DNA of 64,000 bases from Akkermansiaceae bacterium (GTDB taxonomy: Bacteria; Verrucomicrobiota; Verrucomicrobiia; Verrucomicrobiales; Akkermansiaceae): contig JABDRB010000029.1 of NCBI GenBank assembly GCA_013041925.1, positions 157,835 through 221,834 of the forward strand, written 5' to 3'. Each line of letters starts with the position of its first letter. The first letter of the stretch is position 1. Position numbers and translations under genes: made by a program. Shown here piece after piece: positions 9,225 to 17,267 of this stretch. The notes beneath the pieces were generated by a model. That model saw nothing but the letters and a program-made list of their open reading frames with translations, searched no databases and was not told the DNA's origin.

Positions 9225-11021
9225 TTAGGCTTGGGCTTCGCCAATGTGTTTCCTGTGAGCCAGGAAGCCGTAGAGGGCGATGGCGATAAAGCAGACCAGA
9301 GGAAGCACAAAGGATGCGCGGGTGCTGGTGAGGGTCATCGAGCCAAGCTGGAAGGCGTCTTTATCCATGATGGCAGCTTGCAGGGGGGGCATGAGGCACC
9401 CACCACCGATGGCCATGATGAGCCCTGCGGCACCGAGCTTGGCATCGTCGCCGAGGCCGTCCAGTGCAATGCCGTAGATGGTGGGGAACATCAGTGACAT
9501 ACAGGCGGAGACGCCGATCAGGCAGTAGAGGCCTAGCATGCCTTGGATGAAGATGACGCCGAGGACCAATGCACCACCGCCGACGGCGAGTGCAGAGAGC
9601 AGTCCGCCTGGGCTGACATACTTAAGCAGGAAGGTGCAGACAAAACGGCTGCTGACAAAGATAAACATGGCAATGATGTTATACCCCTGCGCTGTGGATG
9701 CCCTCATGCCGAGCTCGTTGCCAGCGTATTGGATGATAAACGTCCAGATCATGATCTGTGCTCCGACGTAGAATGCCTGAGCGATGACGCCGCCGACGTA
9801 GTTGGAGTTTTTGGAGAGGCGTTGGAAGGTGGCGCCGAGATGGAGTGACTTATCGTCTTCGCCCTGACCTTCAGGGAGTTTTTTGATGAGGAAAACAAAG
9901 AAGAAGATGGCGACCACAATACCGATGGCGAAGTAGGGGCCTTGGAGCACATTGAGGTCGGCTTTTTGGATGCCGATCCACTTGTCCGTGTCGGTTTGTG
10001 CGATGAGTGAGCGCGCCTGTTCCTCATCGGGTGATCCGTCGAGGATCGGGCTCTGCTCCCAGTTAACCTCTTTGCCCTTGCTGATTTTGCGGGTGATTTT
10101 TGTTTTATCCTTGTCGGTGAGTGCGGCGTCGAGCGACTGGGCTTGTAGGAGTTCCCACTTTTGGGCATCTGAGGTTTCAGTATTGGATGTGATGGCCAGC
10201 GACTTGGCGAGGCGTTGGTGGTCGGCCTGGATGAGTGTGAGTGCCTCACCCCAGTTGACGTCTTTGTTTTCATTGAGGGAGGTTTCGATGTGGCCCTTGG
10301 CCTTGCCTCCTACCCAACTTGCGAGTCCGAGTTCTTGGATTTTTTCCCACTTCACGGCATCAAGTGACATCGACTCAGGGTTGAGTTTTTTGTTGGAGAT
10401 CGTGATATCGCTTTTTTGACCCGTTTGGGTGACCTCAGTGATGAGGTCATGGGCTTCGGTAGCGAGGACAGGTGCGAGCTCGGGGTCATGTTTGACGGAT
10501 GTCAAGTTGGCGAGAATGAAGATCATTGCGACAAACATGCCACAAATAGATCCCATCGGGTTAAACGACTGGGAGAGGTTGAGCCGGCGTGTGGCGGTTT
10601 CCTGTGATCCCATCGACAGAATGTATGGGTTGGCGGTTGTTTCTAAGAAGGAAAGTCCGCAGGTCATGGTAAAGTAAGCTAACAGGAAGGCCCAGAATGC
10701 CATCATCTGTCCGGCAATGGGGAAGAAGAGTGCCGATCCCGCATAAAGCGCGAGGCCGACGAGGATTCCTTTTTTATAGGAGTATTTTTTAATGAAAAGA
10801 GCTGCCGGAATCGCCATGAAACAGTAACCGCCGTAGAACGCGGCTTGAACCAGTGAGCTTTCAAAGTTGCTAATGAGTAGGATCTTTTTGAAGGCCGCCA
10901 CCATCGGGTTCGTGATGTCGTTGGCAAAGCCCCAGAGCGGAAAAAGGAGGGTCACCAATATGAAGGTGACGAGGTGCTTTTTGGCAACGACGGGTGGTTG
11001 TGAGTTGGTGTTCGTGGTCAT
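9225..11021 (-). CDS. fucP: L-fucose:proton symporter family permease with a large repeat-bearing insert
   Basis: Major facilitator superfamily transporter of the FucP type, predicted to import L-fucose with protons across the inner membrane. Family features are FPLWGFANDITNPM in helix 1, SFLETTANPYIL, and NPMGSICGMF before the insert. The 598 residues far exceed the roughly 440 of characterised FucP. The excess is one block, about residues 176-357, between predicted helices 5 and 6, which should face the periplasm. The insert is hydrophilic and internally repeated: KWEKIQELGL...VNWGEA near 224-260, KWELLQAQSL...VNWEQ near 288-323 and a remnant KWIGIQ near 347. It lies last in the minus-strand BMC gene series, 110 bp after the dehydrogenase gene and beyond a hairpin, so it may be partly separately expressed. 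Substrate is inferred from family and neighbours. Confidence 0.9.
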   Translation of the reverse strand: MTTNTNSQPPVVAKKHLVTFILVTLLFPLWGFANDITNPMVAAFKKILLISNFESSLVQAAFYGGYCFMAIPAALFIKKYSYKKGILVGLALYAGSALFFPIAGQMMAFWAFLLAYFTMTCGLSFLETTANPYILSMGSQETATRRLNLSQSFNPMGSICGMFVAMIFILANLTSVKHDPELAPVLATEAHDLITEVTQTGQKSDITISNKKLNPESMSLDAVKWEKIQELGLASWVGGKAKGHIETSLNENKDVNWGEALTLIQADHQRLAKSLAITSNTETSDAQKWELLQAQSLDAALTDKDKTKITRKISKGKEVNWEQSPILDGSPDEEQARSLIAQTDTDKWIGIQKADLNVLQGPYFAIGIVVAIFFFVFLIKKLPEGQGEDDKSLHLGATFQRLSKNSNYVGGVIAQAFYVGAQIMIWTFIIQYAGNELGMRASTAQGYNIIAMFIFVSSRFVCTFLLKYVSPGGLLSALAVGGGALVLGVIFIQGMLGLYCLIGVSACMSLMFPTIYGIALDGLGDDAKLGAAGLIMAIGGGCLMPPLQAAIMDKDAFQLGSMTLTSTRASFVLPLVCFIAIALYGFLAHRKHIGEAQA

Positions 11022-11062
11022 GGTAGTGATAGTTGCAGTAATGGATTTTTAGAGATAGAGAA

Positions 11063-11096
11063 ACGCCCCGTCAATCATGGAAGATTAACGGGGCGT
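11063..11096 (-). terminator. Hairpin between the dehydrogenase and fucP genes
   Basis: acgccccgt (11063-11071) pairs perfectly with acggggcgt (11088-11096), with an additional inner aatc/gatt pairing. On the minus strand it is followed by a modest T-rich stretch (tttctctat). It could attenuate read-through from the BMC genes into fucP. Confidence 0.5.
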
Positions 11097-11131
11097 AGTA
11101 AGGGAATGATGAGGACCGATGAAATGACGCC

Positions 11132-12061
11132 CTAGGCGTTGGCCACGTTTTTTAGCATCTCCTTGAGGGCGCGGGCGGATGCTTGCAGGCCTTGTTTTTC
11201 CTTCGGCCAGAGGTCGATCTCGATGTGCTTTTCAGCACCACCTCGGCCGACGATGGTGGGCACGCTGAGGCAGACGTCCTTGAGTCCGTAGCAACCGTTT
11301 TGCAAGCTGGAGACTGGGAGGAGTTGTTTTTTATCGAGTGCGATGGCGTGGACGGTTTCGGCGATGGTGGCACCGACGGCCCACCCGGCACCCCCTTTGC
11401 GTGAGATGACTTCGGATCCGCTCTTTTTGGTGCGATCGAAGATCTGGCGCTGGTAGTTTGAGTCACACCCTTTGACGCCGGTGAGCGGGAGGCCACCGAC
11501 GGTGGCGGATGACCAGACAGGTAACATGGTGTCGCCGTGTTCGCCAAGAATCAGGGCCTTGACCTGAGTCGGTGCGAGGTCGAGGTCGTTGGCAATGAGC
11601 GATCGGAAGCGTGCGGTATCGAGCATGGTGCCGAGACCGATCACCTGGTTCGGTGGCAGCCCGAGGAAGCTCACCGCGAGGTGGGTGAGGATATCGACCG
11701 GATTAGAAACGACGACCACGATGGCATCTTGTTTCATGCCAGCGGATTTGATGCTGTTGAGGATCTGAGAAAACAGTCCGACGTTGCGGTTGATGAGATC
11801 GAGTCGGCTTTCATCAGGTTTGCGGCGCAGGCCGGCGGTGATGATAAAGATGTCGGAGTCCGCAGCACGGGCGTAATCACCCGAGTAGATACGTTGGTCG
11901 GCGAGGGATGACGCACCGTGAAGGAGGTCGAGGGCTTCGCCGTCGGCGAGCTCTTGGTTGTTATCGAGGATCTGGATTTCAGAAACGACGCCTGCGCACT
12001 GGAGGCAGAAGGCGGCATTGGATCCAACGCGGCCACCGCCGCCGATGATAGTTGTTTTCAT
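11132..12061 (-). CDS. Lactate/malate dehydrogenase family protein of the BMC operon
   Basis: NAD-dependent 2-hydroxyacid dehydrogenase, 309 residues, normal length for the family. The N-terminal Rossmann fold shows IIGGGGRVGSNAA and an Asp at the end of the second strand (ILDNN). The catalytic His is in GEHGDTM (His175) and the substrate Arg in LDTARF (Arg151). At the position that separates lactate (Gln) from malate (Arg) enzymes, the loop reads GLRRKP with Arg80, the malate-type residue. In PVC-type fucose BMC loci a gene of this family is a regular member. It could oxidise lactate, reduce a 2-oxoacid or help recycle NAD. It lies 39 bp after the second aldolase. The family is clear but the true substrate is not. 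Confidence 0.88.
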   Translation of the reverse strand: MKTTIIGGGGRVGSNAAFCLQCAGVVSEIQILDNNQELADGEALDLLHGASSLADQRIYSGDYARAADSDIFIITAGLRRKPDESRLDLINRNVGLFSQILNSIKSAGMKQDAIVVVVSNPVDILTHLAVSFLGLPPNQVIGLGTMLDTARFRSLIANDLDLAPTQVKALILGEHGDTMLPVWSSATVGGLPLTGVKGCDSNYQRQIFDRTKKSGSEVISRKGGAGWAVGATIAETVHAIALDKKQLLPVSSLQNGCYGLKDVCLSVPTIVGRGGAEKHIEIDLWPKEKQGLQASARALKEMLKNVANA

Positions 12062-12100
12062 GAGATTAAGTTTGGGTAAATCAGCAATGATCGGGGCGTC

Positions 12101-13087
12101 TTACAAGGAGACACCAGGTTTGAAGGCGTCGTTGTCACAAACTTGGCATTCGTCGAGTCCGTCGCGGTGATCGTCCATGCCCAGGCTCTTACGAATATCG
12201 ATCAGGTCCTGTCCTTGTTTTCCGGTCATGGTGAGCATTTTACCGCGGTTGATTTGAGCTGCTACCGAAACGGTGTGGCAGAGTGCCTCTGCATTTTCCA
12301 TCCGCCAGTAGGCGTCCTCAACATGGCTTCCCCAGGTGATGACACCGTGGTTGAGCATGAGCACACACATGTGGTCGACACCTGTTTCACCGACGATGCG
12401 GGCGACTTCTGGGGTGCCAGGCGTATCGTAGGGCGCCATACCAATTTCGCCGAGGAAGACGTCGGCTTCAGGAATCATGCAGAGAGGCGGGCGGACGCCG
12501 GCGACGGCAAAGGCCGTGGCGTGAGTCGGGTGGGCGTGACAGACCGCCTTGCACTTCGGCTGGCGCTTCATGATGGCGAGGTGGGTCATGCACTCGCTGG
12601 TGCGGGGCCGCTTGCCGGCGAGCTGATTGGCATCGAGGTCGACGAGGCACATGTCCTCGGGTTTCATAAATCCTTTGGAGATGAGGGTGGGGGTGCAGAG
12701 CACGAGGTTGTCACCCACGCGGATGGTGAAGTTGCCACCATTACCATCGGTGTAGTCGCGCTCCCACATGCGTCGTCCTAGGTCGCAGATCCGCTCTTTG
12801 AGCACGTGGATTTCAGGCGAGTAAAAGAAGTCGAGGATTTCGCCGGGGGTGCTTGGGTCAGCGCCGGGGGTCCATTTATACTCGTAGTCGGGTAATACCG
12901 GTTCTTCGTAGCTTGTGGGTCGGGTCGGTGCCGCAGATGAGTTGGTGTTTCCACCTCCGTTATTTTCGAGGTCCTTGAGGAAGTCCTTGGCGGAGGGGGT
13001 CAAGATGGCGCCGGCGGGGAGTGAGTTCGGGCTTTGGCCGGAGAGGATGAGGTCCTCGATTTGTTTGGCGGTGTAGACAGGTTTCAT
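12101..13087 (-). CDS. Class II aldolase (fuculose/rhamnulose-phosphate aldolase type) with BMC-targeting N-terminus, copy 1
   Basis: Predicted zinc aldolase splitting L-fuculose-1-phosphate, and possibly L-rhamnulose-1-phosphate, into DHAP and L-lactaldehyde inside the microcompartment. Length is 328 residues from the ATG at 13087. An upstream TTG at 13096 is possible, but the paralogue starts at the equivalent of 13087. Residues 1-40 (VYTAKQIEDLILSG, then LTPSAKDFL) form an amphipathic region typical of encapsulation peptides, followed by a Gly/Asn/Ser/Pro-rich linker to about residue 68. The catalytic domain has Glu165, zinc ligands His184 and His186 in HAHP, and His247 in NHG. The C-terminus has a CxxCDND motif. 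It lies 59 bp after copy 2 and 39 bp before the dehydrogenase. Confidence 0.9.
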   Translation of the reverse strand: MKPVYTAKQIEDLILSGQSPNSLPAGAILTPSAKDFLKDLENNGGGNTNSSAAPTRPTSYEEPVLPDYEYKWTPGADPSTPGEILDFFYSPEIHVLKERICDLGRRMWERDYTDGNGGNFTIRVGDNLVLCTPTLISKGFMKPEDMCLVDLDANQLAGKRPRTSECMTHLAIMKRQPKCKAVCHAHPTHATAFAVAGVRPPLCMIPEADVFLGEIGMAPYDTPGTPEVARIVGETGVDHMCVLMLNHGVITWGSHVEDAYWRMENAEALCHTVSVAAQINRGKMLTMTGKQGQDLIDIRKSLGMDDHRDGLDECQVCDNDAFKPGVSL

Positions 13088-13107
13088 AGTGGTCAAATAG
13101 TGGTCAA
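13086..13107 (-). repeat. Two tandem copies of an 11-bp unit across the aldolase copy 1 start
   Basis: On the minus strand ttgaccactat occurs twice in direct succession immediately before and into the ATG. The duplication creates the spurious in-frame TTG start at 13096. Confidence 0.7.
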
Positions 13108-13146
13108 TGGTGGGATCTGATCAGGTGGATACGGTTTGGAGGATGA

Positions 13147-14289
13147 TTAGCTCATTTTGGCGACGATTTCATCGGTGAGGGCTTTGACAATTGCCTCGGC
13201 ATCCAGATTGAGAGGTGTTTCTTGCTGGATGGGGCTGGGCGTGATTTCACAGACGGTGCCAGGGCGGAAGTCGTCGTTATCGCAGAGTTCACATTCCTTC
13301 ATGCCTTCACGTGGATCATCCATGCCGATGGATTGACGGATTTTAAAGATCTCCTGCATTTTGTCACTGGGGATGGTTTTCATCTTGCCGCCATTGAGTT
13401 GGCTGGCGACCCAGATGGTTTGGCAGGCGGTCTCCATGTTTTCCATTTTCCAGTAGCTGTCCTCGGCATCGGTGCCCCATGTCATCACGCCGTGATTGGC
13501 GAGGAGGATGGCGGGGTTGTCTTTGGCGACTTTGGACACGGCATCACAGATTTCTTTGCTTCCTGGGGTGTGGTAATCGACGAGGCGGATCGCTCCGGTG
13601 AAAACCTCCGCTTCGGAGCAGAGGCAGGTGGGAGGTTCGATGCCAGCCACGGCAAAGGCGGTCGAGTAGGGCGGGTGGCCGTGGATCACGCTTTTCGCCT
13701 TCGGTTGCACCTTCATAATGGCGAGGTGGGTATTGGCTTCGCTGGTGCGTTTGCGCCATCCAGCTTTTTGGTTGCCATCGAGGTCGACGAGTGCGATTTC
13801 GTCGGGTTTGAGTTCGCCTTTCGAGCGCATGGTGGGTGTGCAGAGGACGAGGTTATCACCGACGCGCACGGTGATGTTGCCGCCGTTGCCGTCGACCATA
13901 TTGCGGTTCCACATTTTGTGGGCGATATGGGCCATTTGCTCTTTGAGGGTTTGGATCTCAGGCGAGTAGAAAAAACGTTGGATGTCCTCGGGAGTCGAGG
14001 CGTCAGCACCGGGTGTCCACTTGTATTCGAGGCTGGGGACGATGGGTGTGGGTGGCACGGTGGGAACACCGGCGGGAAGGTCTGGCAAGCGTTGGGTTTC
14101 GCTGGTGGCCGGGGCGGCAGGGCTCGCTACAGTTGGCGGATTGACGCCGTAGCCAGTATTGCCTTTTTTGTGTTCGCGGATCTCGTCTTTTGCCGATGGG
14201 GTGAGAACGGACCCTGCGGCAATGGTATCGAGACAAGTGCCTTGTTGGATCATGTCCTGGATGTCTTTTCCCGTGTAAACTTTCTTCAT
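13147..14289 (-). CDS. Class II aldolase with BMC-targeting N-terminus and extra C-terminal helix, copy 2
   Basis: Paralogue of the next gene, 380 residues. It keeps the same plan: N-terminal peptide (VYTGKDIQDMIQQG, then LTPSAKDEI), a longer Pro/Ala/Thr linker (about residues 44-85), and the shared LEYKWTPGAD entry to the aldolase domain. Active-site residues are Glu184, His203 and His205 in HGHP, and His266 in NHG, so it should be catalytically competent. After the shared CxxCDND motif it has about 40 more residues, ending in a predicted amphipathic helix (AEAIVKALTDEIVAKMS) that copy 1 lacks. The two copies may differ in substrate (fuculose-1-P versus rhamnulose-1-P) or in placement within the compartment. 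That is inference. Confidence 0.9.
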   Translation of the reverse strand: MKKVYTGKDIQDMIQQGTCLDTIAAGSVLTPSAKDEIREHKKGNTGYGVNPPTVASPAAPATSETQRLPDLPAGVPTVPPTPIVPSLEYKWTPGADASTPEDIQRFFYSPEIQTLKEQMAHIAHKMWNRNMVDGNGGNITVRVGDNLVLCTPTMRSKGELKPDEIALVDLDGNQKAGWRKRTSEANTHLAIMKVQPKAKSVIHGHPPYSTAFAVAGIEPPTCLCSEAEVFTGAIRLVDYHTPGSKEICDAVSKVAKDNPAILLANHGVMTWGTDAEDSYWKMENMETACQTIWVASQLNGGKMKTIPSDKMQEIFKIRQSIGMDDPREGMKECELCDNDDFRPGTVCEITPSPIQQETPLNLDAEAIVKALTDEIVAKMS

Positions 14290-14322
14290 GGTGCGTGGAG
14301 TGGAAATAGGTGGTGGCAGTGA

Positions 14323-14628
14323 TTAGTCGGTGGGTGCCACGTAATGGAGGGTATCGAAAATGGCGAGGCTGATGGCGTCAATGGGTGTTGGGTTGTCAAA
14401 CGGGGCCGTGGCTTCGGCTCCTTCGACAAATCCGATAACGTCTCCCGCTCCGGCGCCGATGTTGTCGTAGACAACCAGTGAGGGTTGTGAGGTGAGGGTC
14501 GGGGGGGATTCAATGCAGTGGTTGAGCTGATCGGTATCCACTGGGTTGACCATCAGCCAGCGGCCACCATGGAGGGCGTCCTCCTGGGTGTGCATGGTGA
14601 TTTTTCCGATGACGTGGCCGATGCGCAT
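14323..14628 (-). CDS. BMC-P (EutN/CcmL) vertex shell protein, copy C
   Basis: Pentameric shell protein that caps a vertex of the microcompartment. The 101 residues begin MRIGHVIGKI and include the family core (DNIGAGAGDVIGF) and the terminal beta strand (DAISLAIFDTLHYV). The open frame continues upstream out of the family region, so the start was set at the ATG at 14628, which fits the EutN family N-terminus. It lies 20 bp downstream of another BMC-P gene and 33 bp before the aldolase genes. An insert, DQLNHCIESPPTLTSQPS, replaces the usual short loop. Confidence 0.9.
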   Translation of the reverse strand: MRIGHVIGKITMHTQEDALHGGRWLMVNPVDTDQLNHCIESPPTLTSQPSLVVYDNIGAGAGDVIGFVEGAEATAPFDNPTPIDAISLAIFDTLHYVAPTD

Positions 14629-14648
14629 GAGTGATGAGGGAGTGGGAA

Positions 14649-14903
14649 TTAGTCGATGATGCCCTGAATGAACATGCGGATCGGTGAGTGGTAGTCGTGC
14701 ACGATGTCGCGCGCGCTGATGCCGTCTGTGCTGACAAAGACCTTCTGGTGCATGCCTGCGCCAAAGAGGTCGATGGCGATGAAGGGCGTTCCTGATGGAC
14801 CACCTTCGGCGTCGAGCTGTTGGCAGAGAAGCATTTTGAAGCCATCGAGCGAAGCGTGTTTCGCGGTGGCAACGGCATTTCCGACAACTTGACAGTGGAG
14901 CAT
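14649..14903 (-). CDS. BMC-P (EutN/CcmL) vertex shell protein, copy B
   Basis: Pentameric vertex protein of 84 residues, starting MLHCQVVGNAVATAKHASL and containing the EutN core around GTPFIAIDLFGAGMHQKVF and DGISARDIV. The ATG at 14903 was chosen because the family domain begins there, although the frame stays open further upstream. It is more compact and more divergent than the other two BMC-P proteins of the operon. It lies between the aldehyde dehydrogenase gene (64 bp) and the third BMC-P (20 bp). Confidence 0.9.
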   Translation of the reverse strand: MLHCQVVGNAVATAKHASLDGFKMLLCQQLDAEGGPSGTPFIAIDLFGAGMHQKVFVSTDGISARDIVHDYHSPIRMFIQGIID

Positions 14904-14967
14904 GGGGGAAGGGCAATAGGGATGGGGTATCAGGAGGGGGAGTGATGTGGCCCGCTGGGGCGGCGAT

Positions 14968-16479
14968 TTAGATGATGCGTAGGTTTTCAACCATGACACA
15001 GCGGCGGATGCGGGTGAATGTCTTAGGCGTCGTGATGCCTTCGCCCGTGGTGGTGGCGATGGAATAACTGAGGTATCCCTCACCTCCGAGACCGAGGCCA
15101 GCGGTGGATGAACCGTTTTTGACAAAGATGGTGGTGTCCATGGTTTTGGCCATGTGCGTCATGTGATCGACGTTCATCGAGTGGATGACGGCAGAGTGGC
15201 GGTATCCATGTTCGGCTTCCTTAGCGAGTGCCACGCCTGTTTTAAAATCAAGCACGCGCACGATGGGGAGCATCGGCATCATTTGCTCTTTCTGCACGTA
15301 GGGGTGGTCGGCATCCGTTTCACCAAACACGAGGTCGGTATTAGCTGGGACGCGGATTCCGGCATGGCCGGCGAGGACGGAGGCATCGACCCCGATGAGG
15401 TCGCGGTTCAGCGCAGCTTGGGCGCAGCCACCTGCTCCATTTTCGATGTTGAATGCGACGGTGGTGAGTTGTTCGACCTGACTGGAGTTGAGTCGGACGG
15501 CTCCGGCCTTTTCCATGGACTGCATGAAGGGCTCAAAAACGGAATCGACGACAAAGACGGCTTTTTCGCCGATGCAGAGCAGGTTGTTATCGAAGGAGGC
15601 CCCTTCGATGATGCAGTTGGCGGCTTTATCGAGGTTGGCGGTTTCATCGACTACGACCACGGGGTTGCCTGGGCCGGCGCAGATTGAGCGTTTTCCTGAC
15701 TGCATGGCGGCCTCGACCACGGCGGGACCGCCGGTGATGGCCATGATGGCAATGTGTTTGTTTTTACAAATTTTCTCGAAGGTTTCGATGGTGGGTGACT
15801 CGATGGTGCAGATCAGGTTATCGATCCCGAGTTCGCGTTCGATCGCTTGGTTGAATGCGCGGGTGGCGAGTGCGGCACTTTGGGCTCCACCTGGGTGTGG
15901 GTTGAACACGATGGCATTACCGGCGGCCACCATGCTGATGACGTTGCCTGCGAGCGTAGGGATCGAGTGGGTGACGGGAAGGATGGCACCGACAACACCA
16001 AAGGGGGCGTATTCTTCGAGCGTGATCCCGTCGTCGCCACTCATGGCTTCAGGGCGGAGCCACTCGACACCTGGGACAAACTTGACGATTTCAAGCTTGC
16101 CGATTTTGTGGTCGAGTCGACCGATCTTTGTTTCCGCGAATTCGAACTCACCCCATGCCTGTGCGTTGGTGGTGCAAAGTTCTTTGACGATTTCGATGAC
16201 GCGGGTGCGACCTGCCACGCCGAGTTGTTGAAGTTGGAGAAACGCCTGATGGGCGGCTTCGGATGCCTGGCAGACGTGGGCGAAAACACCGTGTTTGCCA
16301 CCTATGCCAGGTGCTTTTTCGCAATGGGAGGAACTGTCCTCTGTGGGCGTGGTAGGTGCTGCCGTGGCTGCCGGAGCAGGAGGTGTGGCCGGAGCCGTCG
16401 CTGCGGGTGCGCCAGCATTAAGTTTCTGAAGCACGTTTTCTACGACGTTACGCAGTGTATCTTGATCGATGGTATTCAC
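14968..16479 (-). CDS. CoA-acylating aldehyde dehydrogenase (PduP/EutE type), encapsulated
   Basis: Oxidises lactaldehyde (or propionaldehyde) to the acyl-CoA with NAD inside the BMC lumen. The 503 residues begin with an amphipathic helix, DQDTLRNVVENVLQKLNAG, that resembles an encapsulation peptide. An Ala/Pro/Thr-rich linker (about residues 24-48) leads to the aldehyde dehydrogenase domain. The catalytic Cys302 lies in NNLLCIGEK, matching the PduP/EutE active-site context, and NAD-binding elements include FNPHPGGAQSA. It lies 16 bp after the preceding BMC-P gene. Product flow to PduL (phosphotransacylase) and acetate kinase is supported by their presence in the same operon. Substrate preference for lactaldehyde is inferred from the fucose genes. 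Confidence 0.93.
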   Translation of the reverse strand: MNTIDQDTLRNVVENVLQKLNAGAPAATAPATPPAPAATAAPTTPTEDSSSHCEKAPGIGGKHGVFAHVCQASEAAHQAFLQLQQLGVAGRTRVIEIVKELCTTNAQAWGEFEFAETKIGRLDHKIGKLEIVKFVPGVEWLRPEAMSGDDGITLEEYAPFGVVGAILPVTHSIPTLAGNVISMVAAGNAIVFNPHPGGAQSAALATRAFNQAIERELGIDNLICTIESPTIETFEKICKNKHIAIMAITGGPAVVEAAMQSGKRSICAGPGNPVVVVDETANLDKAANCIIEGASFDNNLLCIGEKAVFVVDSVFEPFMQSMEKAGAVRLNSSQVEQLTTVAFNIENGAGGCAQAALNRDLIGVDASVLAGHAGIRVPANTDLVFGETDADHPYVQKEQMMPMLPIVRVLDFKTGVALAKEAEHGYRHSAVIHSMNVDHMTHMAKTMDTTIFVKNGSSTAGLGLGGEGYLSYSIATTTGEGITTPKTFTRIRRCVMVENLRII

Positions 16480-16495
16480 GGGTTAAAATGAGATT

Positions 16496-16804
16496 CTAGC
16501 TACTTTGATAGATTTTTTGGCCGAGCACATCGACGGTATCGACGATGGCGATGATGGCGGCGTCTACGGGCAGGGGTTTGAGTCCTGCGGCTTGGCGGGC
16601 TGAGCTGCCTTGGCAGAACATCACGAGGTCACCCTCGCCGGCACCGATGTTATCGACGGCGACGATGGTATTGACGCCGTTGCGGAATTGTGTGGGGTTT
16701 GTTTCGTCCACAAGTTGTGGGCGCAGCAGGAGGAGTTTTTTCCCCTGCATACTGTCGTCTTTTTTAGTGGCGACGACATGACCGATGACATCTGCGAGAA
16801 ACAT
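16496..16804 (-). CDS. BMC-P (EutN/CcmL) vertex shell protein, copy A
   Basis: Vertex pentamer of 102 residues beginning MFLADVIGHVVATKKDDSM, with the family core VAVDNIGAGEGDLVMFCQG and the closing strand DAAIIAIVDTVDV. The start at 16804 fits the family; the frame is open upstream but without homology. Three different BMC-P proteins in one operon is the usual PVC-type arrangement and suggests non-equivalent vertices. It follows the third BMC-H gene by about 100 bp and precedes the aldehyde dehydrogenase by 16 bp. Confidence 0.92.
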   Translation of the reverse strand: MFLADVIGHVVATKKDDSMQGKKLLLLRPQLVDETNPTQFRNGVNTIVAVDNIGAGEGDLVMFCQGSSARQAAGLKPLPVDAAIIAIVDTVDVLGQKIYQSS

Positions 16805-16905
16805 GGTGCTTGTGAGTGGGTTGGGTGCGGACGGGTTAACGATGCGAGTGACGCCCGTGGGGTGCACATGGGCACCCAACGGGTCATCAGAAAGCCTGGT
16901 CGGGC

Positions 16906-17202
16906 TTACTTCTTAGCGGCTTTGGCTGCCTTGGGAAGCATCTCACCGAGGGCATTGTCAGGGCGCGCGATGACGTGGGCGCTGATGACTTCACCGACTT
17001 GTGAGGCAGCGGCGGCACCGCTATCAATGGCGGCTTTGACGGCTGCGATGTCACCTTCGACAACGACGTTGCACATGGCGCTGCCGATCTGACTCATGGG
17101 GCCAGAGAGTGTGACGTTAGCGGATTTCAGCATCGCGTCGGTGCCGTTGACAAGGCCGATGAGGCCGCGGGTTTCGAGTATTCCTATTGCTTGTTTAGCC
17201 AT
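16906..17202 (-). CDS. BMC-H hexameric shell protein, copy 3
   Basis: A single-BMC-domain protein of 98 residues, forming hexamers that tile the facets. Family features are AIGILETRGLIGLVNGTDAMLKSA at the N-terminus, the pore-side region (SQIGSAMCNVVVEGDIAAVKAAID) and the closing EVISAHVIARP. The last residues form an Ala/Lys-rich tail (AAKAAKK) not seen in the other two BMC-H proteins here. It is set between acetate kinase (65 bp) and BMC-P copy A, apart from the other BMC-H pair. There is no Shine-Dalgarno sequence. Confidence 0.95.
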   Translation of the reverse strand: MAKQAIGILETRGLIGLVNGTDAMLKSANVTLSGPMSQIGSAMCNVVVEGDIAAVKAAIDSGAAAASQVGEVISAHVIARPDNALGEMLPKAAKAAKK

Positions 17203-17267
17203 GGTATTCGTGGGTTGGTAGTGGGTTGGTTAGTAAGTTGAGTTATCGAGAGAGAGATTAAAAGGGG

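Noticed and set aside
13222..14322. 366-codon plus-strand frame antisense to aldolase copy 2
   Set aside because: It is a complement of a well-supported gene; its composition (His/Asp/Gly-rich) is typical of an antisense frame.
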